A stretch of 64,000 nucleotides of DNA from Stutzerimonas decontaminans (lineage in GTDB: Bacteria; Pseudomonadota; Gammaproteobacteria; Pseudomonadales; Pseudomonadaceae): NCBI RefSeq assembly GCF_000661915.1, contig NZ_CP007509.1:682001-746000 (forward strand). The letters run 5' to 3'. The translations under genes were made by a program, and so were the position numbers. Below the pieces are notes generated by a model. That model was not told where the DNA came from, searched no databases, and was given only the letters and a program-made list of their open reading frames with translations. Within the stretch, counting starts at the first letter, position 1; each line of letters opens with the position of its first letter. This document shows positions 47,369 through 55,628 of the stretch, piece by piece.

Positions 47369-48497
47369 ACAGGTACGCCCCGTGATGCTGGAGCAGGCCG
47401 CTCAGATGGCAAAGCGCCCGAGACAGCCGCTGTTGTCGCGGCGTTACGCACTGGAGATTCGCCAGCAACTGGCCTGGCATTGGCAGGCCGCGATCATCGG
47501 GCTCGCCCTGTTGCTGGGGCTGGGCATCTCCGCCGCAATCCTGATCGCCGCTGGGGTGCCGGCCGGCGAGCTGCTCAACGAGTTCGTCATCCTGACGGTG
47601 TTCGATGCGCAGAGCCTTACCGCGGTGCTGTTTCAGGCCGCGCCGATGATCCTCGTCGGCCTGGCCGGCTGCATGGCGTTTCGCGCCAAGTTCTGGAACC
47701 TGGGCCTCGAGGGCCAGATGATCTGGGGCGCCATCGGTGCCACGGCGATCTCGCTGTTTGAGATCGGCCCGCAGGCGCTACGTCTGCCCTTGATGCTGGC
47801 AGCAGCAATCATCTGCGGTCTGCTCTGGGCCCTGGCGCCGGCGTTGCTCAAGCTGCGGTTGAAGGTCAACGAGATCATCTCGACGCTGATGCTCAATTAC
47901 CTGGCGATCAACTTCCTGCTGCATCTGCTCTATGGCAGCTGGAAGGACCCGAAGAGCTCGTTCCCGTATTCGCCGCAGTTCCAGCCGTTCGAGCGCCTGC
48001 CGGAGCTGTTCGACGGTATCAGCGCGGCAGTGCCGCTGGCGGTGGTCGTTGCACTGCTGGCGCTGTGGTTCCTCGGCATTTCCCGCGCCGGGCTCTACCT
48101 GCGCTTCGTCGATGCCAACCCGCGGGTGGCCGGCGCAGTAGGCGTGCCGGTACAGAAGATGATCATCGGCACGGTGCTGATTTCCGGCGCCATGGCCGGG
48201 ATTGCCGGCTTTCTCATCACGGCGGGGCAGGAAGGGCGGCTGACCCAGTCGTTCTATCAGGGCTACGGATTTTCCGGAATTCTTATCGCCTTCCTTGCGC
48301 GCAACAACCCGGTGGCGGCACTGGTGGTGGCGCTGCTGATGGCGATGCTCTTCGTCGCCGGGCGCAGCCTGCAGGTGTTCTACCAGATCCCCTTTTCCAT
48401 GGTGCAGCTGATCCAGGCGATCCTGGTGATCTGTGTTGCCTCCTCGGATTTCTTTATCCGCCACCGTATCCGCCGCGTTCAGGGAGGCGAGAGCTGA
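47361..48497 (+). CDS. ABC importer permease 1 (BPD_transp_2, NupP-like)
   Basis: A 378-aa inner-membrane permease with a longer N-terminus and roughly ten helices; the conserved BPD_transp_2 segment runs GCMAFRAKFWNLGLEGQMIWGAIGATA, LKLRLKVNEIISTLMLNYLAINFLLHLLYGSWKDP and GFLITAGQEGRLTQSFYQGYGFSGILIAFLARNNPVAALVVALL. Overlaps the ATPase gene by eight bases. Confidence 0.92.
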   Translation: MNEQVRPVMLEQAAQMAKRPRQPLLSRRYALEIRQQLAWHWQAAIIGLALLLGLGISAAILIAAGVPAGELLNEFVILTVFDAQSLTAVLFQAAPMILVGLAGCMAFRAKFWNLGLEGQMIWGAIGATAISLFEIGPQALRLPLMLAAAIICGLLWALAPALLKLRLKVNEIISTLMLNYLAINFLLHLLYGSWKDPKSSFPYSPQFQPFERLPELFDGISAAVPLAVVVALLALWFLGISRAGLYLRFVDANPRVAGAVGVPVQKMIIGTVLISGAMAGIAGFLITAGQEGRLTQSFYQGYGFSGILIAFLARNNPVAALVVALLMAMLFVAGRSLQVFYQIPFSMVQLIQAILVICVASSDFFIRHRIRRVQGGES

Positions 48498-49423
48498 TGG
48501 ACATGATCGCCAATTGGCTCGGCAATACGCCGGACTTCGCCGTGCCCTTCGCCCTCGCGGCGCTGGGGCTGATTCTCACCGAGCGCGCCGGGGTGCTGGC
48601 CCTCGGCGCCGAAGGGCTGATGCTGGTCGGCGCGCTGGCTGGCATCGGCGCGCAGCTTGCGTTCGGCAGCCACGGCATGTCGCTGTTGCTGGCGATGGGC
48701 GCGGCGGCGGTGGTGTCGCTGCTGTTCGCGCTGATGGTGCTGGTGCTGCGCATCAACCAGGTAATCGCCGGCCTGGCGCTGGTGTTCTTTTGTCAGGGCC
48801 TGACCGGCTTGCTCGGCACCTTGCTGGACTGGACCAACAAGCCGGTCAAGGGGCTGGGCGCGGTCGAGCTATGGCCGCTGTCGGAGCTGCCGCTGCTGGG
48901 CAAGGTCTTCGTGCAGAACCCGCTGGTGTTCATGACGCCGCTGATCTTTCTCGCCGTGGTCTGGTTTCTTACTCGCACGACCACCGGCCTGCGGATGCGC
49001 GCGGTCGGGGAGAACCCGCAGGCCGCGGATGCGGCAGGGATTTCCGTGCTCGGTTATCGGCTCGCAGCAATTCTCGCCGGCTCCGCGCTGATCGGCCTGG
49101 CCGGCGGTTATATCTCGGTGCTCAGCACCAAGCTGTGGATCGCCGACATGATCGGCGGCCGTGGCTGGATCGCCGTAGCGCTGGTGATCTTCGCGCGCTG
49201 GTCGCCGTGGAAGGCCCTGGCCGGTGCGCTGCTATTCGGCTGCATCGAGGCGCTGATTCCACAACTTGCCGCCGCCGGCGTGCGCCTGCCGCAGTACTTC
49301 GTACTGATGACGCCCTACGCCGTGACCCTGGCGGTGATGATCTGGGTCGCAAGCGGCAAGAACGTCTCCGGCAACCAGCCGGGCGCACTGGGCATTCCCT
49401 TCATCCGTGAAGAGCGCCGCTGA
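48497..49423 (+). CDS. ABC importer permease 2 (BPD_transp_2, NupQ-like)
   Basis: A 308-aa permease with about nine helices; characteristic segments LILTERAGVLALGAEGLMLVGALAGI, NQVIAGLALVFFCQGLTGLLGTLLDWTNKPVKGLG and GGRGWIAVALVIFARWSPWKALAGALLFGCIEALIP. The start overlaps the first permease stop (TGATG), so the longer frame from 48065 is rejected. It completes the importer; the operon ends here. Confidence 0.92.
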   Translation: MDMIANWLGNTPDFAVPFALAALGLILTERAGVLALGAEGLMLVGALAGIGAQLAFGSHGMSLLLAMGAAAVVSLLFALMVLVLRINQVIAGLALVFFCQGLTGLLGTLLDWTNKPVKGLGAVELWPLSELPLLGKVFVQNPLVFMTPLIFLAVVWFLTRTTTGLRMRAVGENPQAADAAGISVLGYRLAAILAGSALIGLAGGYISVLSTKLWIADMIGGRGWIAVALVIFARWSPWKALAGALLFGCIEALIPQLAAAGVRLPQYFVLMTPYAVTLAVMIWVASGKNVSGNQPGALGIPFIREERR

Positions 49424-49435
49424 CGCCCGCGACGC

Positions 49436-49816
49436 TTATTGCGACGGGCTCTGGTCGCTGGAGCGGCAGGTGATTTCCGCGTAGGGCTCGTCCGGCGAGT
49501 AGTCGCCCGGAACGCGTTCGGTGCGCTGGGTGTTGGGCGCTATGGTGAATACCGGCGATGCCGAGGTATCCGAACGGGCGTCGGCAGGCACGTGGAACTC
49601 GCAGGAAACCTGGCCGCCGGTGCGGTTCATCACCTTCACTGCGCGCACGCCGAGCAGCTCGCCTTCAACGCCTTCGGATTTGGCCGGCACGCCCATGGGG
49701 CTGACCTCGATGTCCAGGCCGTTGAGGTGGGTGATGATCTCCGGCTGGGGTGTCTGCGCTACGGCAAGCGGAGCGCAAAGCGCCAGGCCGCAAGCAAGAA
49801 TTAGCTTTCTGGTCAT
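49436..49816 (-). CDS. Secreted hypothetical protein
   Basis: A 126-aa protein with a signal peptide (MTRKLILACGLALCAPLAVAQ). The ATG at 49816 has GGAGG five bases upstream; the frame from 49831 would put residues before the signal. The mature part has two cysteines (C73 and C116), probably one disulfide, and no recognised domain. It converges with the second permease gene, 12 bp between stop codons, and is not evidently part of the importer operon. Confidence 0.7.
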   Translation of the reverse strand: MTRKLILACGLALCAPLAVAQTPQPEIITHLNGLDIEVSPMGVPAKSEGVEGELLGVRAVKVMNRTGGQVSCEFHVPADARSDTSASPVFTIAPNTQRTERVPGDYSPDEPYAEITCRSSDQSPSQ

Positions 49817-50029
49817 GGGAACCTCCGTCATTCGGTCCCCTTTAGAAGGAGTCGGGGCCGGTCGGTTCGATGGCCGCGCGAATCAATGATTGCAAATGAT
49901 GAGGTGGCGCTGCGGCAGCCATCTGCCGAGTAATGGCATTTAGCCGTAGTTCGCCTTGCCGTCCCGTTTCCAGCATGTTGAACTGCTGCTGTCGCAGTCT
50001 TGCATGCGGCTCTATGCGGGGTGGCTCAA

Positions 50030-51430
50030 GTGGCTAGGTTTCTGTGCGGCGGGTTGCTCGCGCTCTACGTTGGTATGGCTGGTGCTGCCGCCGAGACGAC
50101 ACTCGAACTGAGCGCGGCAGAGCGTGCCTGGCTGGCCGAGCGGGATTCCGTCAGCGTGTGCGTCGATCCGGACTGGCTGCCGTTCGAGATGCTCAATGCG
50201 CGCGGTGAGCACGAAGGTATTGCCGCGGACCTGTTGCGTCTGGTCGCCGAGCGGGCGGGCCTGCAATTGCAGGTGGTGCCTAGCCGAGACTGGGATGCCT
50301 CATTGGCTGAGTCCAAGGCCGGGCGTTGCCAATTGCTGAGCTTTCTCAATCAGACGCCGGAGCGTGATGCCTGGCTGATCTTCACCCAGCCGTTGTTCAC
50401 GGATGCCAACGTACTCATCGCGCGGGAGGATCATCCGCACGTGGTGAATCTGTCGGCGCTCGTCGGTGCAAGCGTGGCACTGCCTTCCGGCACGTCGGTG
50501 GAGGAGCGCATCCGTCATGATTTCCCGCAGCTGCGTATCATCCGCACCGAAACGGACGCCCAGGCGCTGGCACTGGTCAACGAAGGCAAGGCCGATCTGA
50601 CCATCCGCTCGCTGACCATGGCGGCCTACACCATCCGCCACGAGGGTTGGTTCAATCTCAAAATCGCCGGACAGGTGAGCGGCTTCGACAACCAGTTCCG
50701 GATCGGTGTACTGAACAGCGAACCGCTGCTACGCGACATTCTCGACAAGGCCATCGCGACGGTCACGCCAGTGGAGCTCAACCAGATCGCCAACCGCCAC
50801 GTACCGATTCGCGTAGAGGCTGGCACCGACTACCGGCTGGTCGTGCAGCTCGTTGTGGTCTTCTCGGTGGTGCTGTTGACCAGCCTGTTCTGGATAGGGC
50901 GTCTGCGCCGGGTGAACGAGCAACTGCATATCAAATCGCAGACCGACGCGCTGACGGGCCTGGCCAATCGGGCGGCACTCGATGGCCGTTTCGCCGTGGC
51001 GTTGGAGCAGGCGCGGCGGTATCACCGGCCACTGTCGATCGTGATGCTGGATATCGACCACTTCAAGCGCATCAACGACGAGTTCGGCCACCAGACGGGG
51101 GACCGTGTACTGCGCGAGATTGCCGGGCTGCTGCAGAGCTGCCTGCGCGGCACCGACGCCGTAGGGCGTTGGGGCGGCGAGGAGTTTCTGGTGCTGTGTC
51201 CGGAAACCAACGGGCAGCAGGCCGAGGTGTTCGCTGAACGTATCTGCGAGCGGGTGCGCGCATTTTCCTTCGGCTCTGGTCAGCCCCAGAGCGTCAGCGC
51301 CGGGGTGGCCGAACTTGGCCCGGCGGATACCGCAGACAGCCTGCTGCGACGTGCCGACGCGGCGCTGTATCGGGCCAAGCGTGACGGGCGCGACCGGGTC
51401 TGCCGGGACGCGTCGGTCGAGCCGGGCTGA
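50030..51430 (+). CDS. Diguanylate cyclase with a periplasmic solute-binding (SBP_bac_3) sensor
   Basis: Periplasmic sensor joined to a cytosolic cyclic di-GMP synthase. The N-terminus has a short signal (MARFLCGGLLALYVGMAGAAA) from GTG 50030, which has GGGG eight bases upstream; an in-frame TTG at 50000 is possible. The sensor (about 27-265) is an amino-acid-type SBP domain (VDPDWLPFEMLNARGEHEGIAADLLRLVAE). A membrane helix at about 275-292 leads to GGDEF with WGGEEF preceded by RGTD at the RxxD inhibitory position. No EAL domain. Ligand unknown. Confidence 0.9.
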   Translation: MARFLCGGLLALYVGMAGAAAETTLELSAAERAWLAERDSVSVCVDPDWLPFEMLNARGEHEGIAADLLRLVAERAGLQLQVVPSRDWDASLAESKAGRCQLLSFLNQTPERDAWLIFTQPLFTDANVLIAREDHPHVVNLSALVGASVALPSGTSVEERIRHDFPQLRIIRTETDAQALALVNEGKADLTIRSLTMAAYTIRHEGWFNLKIAGQVSGFDNQFRIGVLNSEPLLRDILDKAIATVTPVELNQIANRHVPIRVEAGTDYRLVVQLVVVFSVVLLTSLFWIGRLRRVNEQLHIKSQTDALTGLANRAALDGRFAVALEQARRYHRPLSIVMLDIDHFKRINDEFGHQTGDRVLREIAGLLQSCLRGTDAVGRWGGEEFLVLCPETNGQQAEVFAERICERVRAFSFGSGQPQSVSAGVAELGPADTADSLLRRADAALYRAKRDGRDRVCRDASVEPG

Positions 51431-51440
51431 AGGTGACGCG

Positions 51441-52271
51441 TCAGTGCTTGCCGGGCTTGCGCAGCCGCACGTAGAGGTCCTTGCCGCCCGTGGCGCTGCT
51501 GCCACGTGATTCCAGGTCGAAGCGCTTGGGTTGATTGGCGATCAGGTCGCTGAGCTTCTTGCAGCCATACAGGCGCGGATCGAAGGCGGGGCGCAGCTTG
51601 CTGATGTTCTGCCCGAGGGTGCCCAGCTGAATCCAGTCGTCCTCCTCGGACAGGTCGTCGAGCACCTTGGCGATGAAGTCCACCGGCACCTGCTGGCATT
51701 TGATGGTGTCGCCCTTGTCGCCTGTCTTCGAGGGCTTGCTGCTTTCCTCCACCTGCGCGGCGCCTGCGGCGAGCTTTTCGGATGACGGTGGCTCGGACGT
51801 GGTCTTGGCCGCATCGGCGCGCAGAATCTCGGTGTAGATGAACTTGTCGCAGGCGGAGACGAACGGCGAGGGCGTCTTCTGCTCACCGAAGCCGTACACC
51901 GTCAGACCTTCCTCGCGGATGCGCGCGGCCAGGCGGGTGAAGTCGCTGTCGCTGGAAACCAGGCAGAAGCCGTCGAAGCGTCGGGTGTAGAGCAGGTCCA
52001 TGGCATCGATGATCAGCGAGCTGTCGGTGGCGTTCTTGCCCGAGGTATAGGCGAACTGCTGGATCGGCTGGATGGAATAGTCGAGCAGCACCTTCTTCCA
52101 GCTGCCGAGGTTGGGCTTGGTCCAATCGCCATAGATGCGCTTGACGCTGGCGACGCCGTACTTGGCGATCTCCTCGAACAGCCCCTCGACGATGGCGGCG
52201 GGCGCGTTGTCGGCGTCGATCAGAACCGCGAGGTGCTTCTGTTTGTTCGAACTACTGGGTTTGCTGGCCAT
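51441..52271 (-). CDS. NYN-domain nuclease-like protein with C-terminal LOTUS/OST-HTH domain
   Basis: A 276-aa protein. The N-terminal PIN-like NYN domain has acidic residues D19 and D21 (VLIDADN), DSSLIIDAMDLLYT and SSDSDFTRLAARIREEGLTVYGFGEQKTP, typical of the LabA/DUF88 group. After a Ser/Lys-rich linker (about 160-190) the C-terminus (DFIAKVLDDLSEEDDWIQLGTLGQNISKLRPAFDPRLYGCKKLSDLI) is a LOTUS/OST-HTH RNA-binding module. This suggests an RNA-handling nuclease, but no bacterial target is established. ATG 52271 has GGGAAG upstream. Confidence 0.86.
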   Translation of the reverse strand: MASKPSSSNKQKHLAVLIDADNAPAAIVEGLFEEIAKYGVASVKRIYGDWTKPNLGSWKKVLLDYSIQPIQQFAYTSGKNATDSSLIIDAMDLLYTRRFDGFCLVSSDSDFTRLAARIREEGLTVYGFGEQKTPSPFVSACDKFIYTEILRADAAKTTSEPPSSEKLAAGAAQVEESSKPSKTGDKGDTIKCQQVPVDFIAKVLDDLSEEDDWIQLGTLGQNISKLRPAFDPRLYGCKKLSDLIANQPKRFDLESRGSSATGGKDLYVRLRKPGKH

Positions 52272-52399
52272 GATTCTTCCCTGGACTGGAGATCGCCTGA
52301 CCATAACGCCGACGGGCGTGCCCTGGCCATAGCAGCGTGCAGCCAACGCATGCCGAGCTCGGTTAGCATGCGCTGCTTTGATTACATGGATTTCGGGGC

Positions 52400-53125
52400 A
52401 TGGAACAGCGAGGCACGCTGAAGAGCTGGAATGACCAGAAAGGCTTCGGCTTCATTCGCCCGGAGGCGGGCGGCGAGGACGTGTTCGCGCACATATCGGC
52501 CGTGCATGGCGAACGGCGGCCACTGGTGGGCGACCGGGTACTGTTCGTGGCCGGGCGCGACCCGCAGGGCCGCTTGCGCGCCGAGCATCTGCGGCTGGAT
52601 GCACCAATGACGCTGGACCAGCCCGCGATTCGCCAACGCCCGGCTAGCCAGCGCAAGCCGGCCGAGCAACAGGCCCGCTCGCCCGCGACAGGGCGCGCCC
52701 GAAAGCCTGCGCGTCAGCTGGTCGCCGGGAACATTCAGCGGCTTCCGCTCAAGCTGGTGCTGTTCGCGCTGCTCTGTCTGCTGCCGCTGATGGGCAGCCT
52801 CTTGCGCCTCGGTGCGGTGTTGCCGTTGGCAATCTATGCCATCGCCAGCCTGCTGACCTTCTTTCTCTACTGGCGCGACAAGCACAGCGCGCTGAAGGAT
52901 CGTTGGCGCACGCCGGAAACCACGCTGCACTTCTTCGAGCTGGCGGGCGGCTGGCCGGGCGCGCTGGTGGCGCAGCAGGTCTTTCGCCACAAAACCCGCA
53001 AACTGAGCTATCAGCTGACGTTCTGGCTGATCGTGGTCCTGCACCAGGCGTTCTGGATCGATCTGCTGTTCATCGGCAGCGGCTTTACCCGCGAGCGGCT
53101 GGATTGGTTGTTGCGACTGTTGTAA
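52400..53125 (+). CDS. Cold-shock domain fused to DUF1294 membrane domain
   Basis: A 241-aa protein: N-terminal CSD (GTLKSWNDQKGFGFIRPEAGGEDVFAHISAV, with the RNP1-like KGFGFI and RNP2-like VFAHI), a basic low-complexity linker (about 75-108), then three or four membrane helices of DUF1294 (LKLVLFALLCLLPLMG, LPLAIYAIASLLTFFLYWRDK, LTFWLIVVLHQAFWIDLLF). It may tether nucleic acid to the membrane; function unknown. Divergent from the NYN gene. Confidence 0.85.
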   Translation: MEQRGTLKSWNDQKGFGFIRPEAGGEDVFAHISAVHGERRPLVGDRVLFVAGRDPQGRLRAEHLRLDAPMTLDQPAIRQRPASQRKPAEQQARSPATGRARKPARQLVAGNIQRLPLKLVLFALLCLLPLMGSLLRLGAVLPLAIYAIASLLTFFLYWRDKHSALKDRWRTPETTLHFFELAGGWPGALVAQQVFRHKTRKLSYQLTFWLIVVLHQAFWIDLLFIGSGFTRERLDWLLRLL

Positions 53126-53158
53126 GGCGTCGGCCCTCGAGGCCCGCCACCTAATGGT

Positions 53159-53438
53159 TCGGCGTGCACTGGCCTGTCTTTTGTGGGAGGCCCGCCCCCG
53201 GGGCGAAGCTTCTGGGCGCTAGGGCAGCCCTGCGGTCTGCATTCGCCGCGAGGGCGCGCCTCCTACAGTTCGGCGTGCACCGGTTTGCTTTTATGGGAGG
53301 CCTGGGTTGGGGCCTTCTGGGCTTCCGGGTCTGGGCTTCTGGGCAGCGTTGCGGTCTGCATTCGCCGCGAGGACGCGCCTCCTACAGGTTCGGCGTGCAC
53401 CGGTCTGCTTTTTGTGGGAGGCCCGCCCCGGGGCGAAG
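53159..53438. repeat. Cluster of REP-like elements in tandem
   Basis: The stretch has three copies of a TTCGGCGTGCAC start at 53159, 53269 and 53388 and alternating inverted REP-type units: forward TGTGGGAGGCCCG...GCGAAG at 53182-53208 and 53413-53438 (a degenerate copy at 53293-53316) and reverse TTCGCCGCGAG...CTCCTACA at 53242-53267 and 53361-53386. This is the pattern of Pseudomonas REP/BIME elements. It fills most of the 389-bp gap between two convergent genes; no coding sequence is seen there. Confidence 0.8.
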
Positions 53439-53514
53439 CGTTTGGGCTTTTGGTTTGGTCCGGCCTGCGAAGCGTCTGGCCGGATGACCGAAGCGTTGCC
53501 GCGACTGCCGCGGC

Positions 53515-53832
53515 TCAGACTTTCCTGACGAACTCGGACTTGAGCTTCATCGCGCCGATGCCGTCGATCTTGCAGTCGATGTCGTGGTCGCCGTCGCACA
53601 GGCGGATGTTCTTCACCTTGGTGCCGACCTTGACCACCAGCGACGAGCCCTTGACCTTGAGGTCCTTGATCACCGTGACGGTGTCGCCATCCTGCAGCGT
53701 GTTACCTACCGAGTCCTTGATCACCTTGTCGCTTTCGCTCGCGGCAGCAGCGCACTCGGGGCAGACCAGCATCTGGCCGTCTTCGTAGGTGTATTCGGAG
53801 TTGCATTTTGGGCAGGGCGGCAAGGTGCTCAC
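53515..53832 (-). CDS. YjdM/PhnA-like zinc-ribbon protein
   Basis: A 105-aa protein with an N-terminal zinc ribbon ([23 protein letters not shown], CxxC pairs at 7/10 and 24/27) and the conserved PhnA_C domain ([43 protein letters not shown]). The GTG at 53832 is preceded by AAGGA; the open frame from 53931 adds non-family residues. Despite the old name PhnA, these proteins are not phosphonoacetate hydrolases. Function unknown. Confidence 0.88.
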   Translation of the reverse strand: MSTLPPCPKCNSEYTYEDGQMLVCPECAAAASESDKVIKDSVGNTLQDGDTVTVIKDLKVKGSSLVVKVGTKVKNIRLCDGDHDIDCKIDGIGAMKLKSEFVRKV

Positions 53833-53950
53833 GGCAGGTCCTTCAGTGGGAATTGCGGAAAGCCGTGCATTGTATAAGGTTTTGTTACAAATTGGGCGCT
53901 GACCGTGGACTCCAGGCTGCCAGGAGTCCACGCAATTCGCTGTGAGACGC

Positions 53951-54454
53951 TTACTTCACGGCGGCTAGGCGCTCGTTGCCGGCACGCAGTTCGCTGTAGC
54001 GGTGCTCCAGCTCACGGCGAATTTCGCGGCGCTGGTAGGCCTGGGCGAAGCGACGCTGCTGCTCGGGGGTCTTCGGGTTCAGCGGCGGCACCGGCACCGG
54101 TTTGCCGTCCTCGCCGAGGGCGACCATGGTGAAGAAGCAGCTGTTGGTGTGACGCACGGTCTTCGAACGAATGTCTTCGGTCACGACCTTGATGCCGATC
54201 TCCATCGAAGTGGTGCCGGTGTAGTTGACCGAGGCGAGGAAGGTGACCAGTTCACCGACATGCACGGGCTGGCGGAATACCACCTGATCCACTGAGAGGG
54301 TGACGACGTATTGCCCGGCGTAGCGGCTGGCGCAGGCGTAGGCGACCTCGTCGAGATACTTGAGCAGCGTGCCGCCATGTACGTTGCCGGAGAAATTGGC
54401 TTTGTCCGGCGTCATCAGCACGGTCATGGTCAGCTCTGCATGTCCATCTAGCAT
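53951..54454 (-). CDS. Acyl-CoA thioesterase (hotdog fold, YciA/BFIT-type)
   Basis: A 167-aa cytosolic thioesterase: [34 protein letters not shown] carries the catalytic N-x-HGG-x5-D pattern, followed by [39 protein letters not shown] long helical charged C-terminus ([30 protein letters not shown]) is typical of the family. ATG 54454 has GAGGAG upstream. Acyl chain preference cannot be told. Confidence 0.9.
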   Translation of the reverse strand: MLDGHAELTMTVLMTPDKANFSGNVHGGTLLKYLDEVAYACASRYAGQYVVTLSVDQVVFRQPVHVGELVTFLASVNYTGTTSMEIGIKVVTEDIRSKTVRHTNSCFFTMVALGEDGKPVPVPPLNPKTPEQQRRFAQAYQRREIRRELEHRYSELRAGNERLAAVK

Positions 54455-54941
54455 GGGGGTTACGGCTCCTCGGTGGTGAAGGGTTGCTACTTTAGTCGAA
54501 TGCCTTCTCCCTGTCTGGCGTTTCCAGCTAAACGCTTCATCGATTTTTTCTATCGTCAATGCGGCAAAGGCGCGCACTTCTGTCATTTGGCGGAAAAAGC
54601 GGCAGCTACGGCATGAGTATCGTGTGCTGTCGTCAGGTCCTGTGGCCGCTTGTGACGTGGCTCACGGATGGTCCTGACGCCCGGCTGAACAGCACTTTTG
54701 TTGACCTGTGCCGGGGTCCGCTCGTCCGGCGCTTCTTATAGTCGGATGCCCAAAAAATCCTAATGGCCTGTGCGGTGAGTGGGTTGAGGCAAGTTCGGGT
54801 GACCATGGCTCCGAGACATGGCGCTGCGACGAGTCATAGCGGGGCTATGGCGAGGAGCAGCAACACCGTATCGGGGCGCCGAAATTGACCAACTGAACTT
54901 ACAAGCAGACCACTAACTACTTCAGTAACGGATGCCTCCTC
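54455..54941. other. 487-bp intergenic region, no gene seen
   Basis: Lies between the divergent thioesterase and cytochrome genes. Small open frames here lack ribosome sites and family features. I note short inverted repeats: CATAGC-GGG-GCTATG at 54835-54849, and GTCAGG/CCTGAC arms further up (about 54634-54684). No convincing ANR or sigma-54 site. Confidence 0.5.
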
Positions 54942-55628
54942 ATGCGTACGCTTGCTCTAGCTCTGCTCGCCTGCTTCGTCCCGCTTGCCCATGCCAGCGA
55001 GGAGGCAATGGAGCGATTCAACTACCTGATGGCCGATGAACAGCGTCGCGAGCAGGCCAGCCTGGCGGGTCAGGAACGCGCAGTGTTCTGCTCGTACTGC
55101 CACGGCGAAACCGGCAACAGCAAGCGCAAGCACATCCCCAATCTCGCCGGGCAGAATCCGCTGTACCTGTTCCATGCCTTCGAGAAGTTCGCCAGCGGTG
55201 AGCGCACCGATTTCGTCATGTCCAAGCTGGCGCAGAACCTGAGCATGGAGGAGCGGGTGAACATCGCGGTGTACTTCAGCCAGCAGAAGGTCAATCCGCC
55301 GGAGGGCGCACCGAACCTGGCATTGCACAAAAGCGGCGAGAAGATCTTCAAGACCACCTGCACCGGCTGCCACGGCGCGCATGCCGAGGGGATGGAAACC
55401 ATGCCGCGGCTGGCCGGCCAGCCCGATGAGTACATCCGCAAGGCGCTAACGCGCTTCCGCGAGAACGACCCCAGCCGTGCCGGCTCGGTGATGATCGGCG
55501 TTGCCAGTCACCTGTCGGCCGCGGACGTCGAGGCGCTGGCGGCCTATCTATCGCACCTCAAGCTGACCCCGGCCGAGGAAATGGCCAACATCAACCGCCT
55601 GCGCAAGACCACCGCCGCCGCTCAGTAA
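54942..55628 (+). CDS. Di-haem cytochrome c (c4-like)
   Basis: A 228-aa periplasmic electron carrier with a signal peptide (MRTLALALLACFVPLAHAS) and two CxxCH haem sites, CSYCH (C50-H54) and CTGCH (C140-H144), about 90 residues apart as in cytochrome c4. Axial methionine candidates are within SKLAQNLSMEER and RAGSVMIGV. It differs from ordinary c4 in its charged region after the signal, so it may be a paralogue. Its end overlaps the codA stop by seven bases on the other strand. Confidence 0.87.
   Translation: MRTLALALLACFVPLAHASEEAMERFNYLMADEQRREQASLAGQERAVFCSYCHGETGNSKRKHIPNLAGQNPLYLFHAFEKFASGERTDFVMSKLAQNLSMEERVNIAVYFSQQKVNPPEGAPNLALHKSGEKIFKTTCTGCHGAHAEGMETMPRLAGQPDEYIRKALTRFRENDPSRAGSVMIGVASHLSAADVEALAAYLSHLKLTPAEEMANINRLRKTTAAAQ

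Noticed and set aside
53159..53438. Tandem repeats considered as a CRISPR array
   Set aside because: Repeat units are over 100 bp, contain inverted REP palindromes and have no spacer-type sequence; no cas genes.
53515..53832. PhnA-like gene as a phosphonoacetate hydrolase
   Set aside because: The zinc-ribbon/PhnA_C family is unrelated to the hydrolase; the old name is misleading.
54455..54941. Small open frames in the gap before the cytochrome gene
   Set aside because: No ribosome sites, no conserved features; treated as non-coding.
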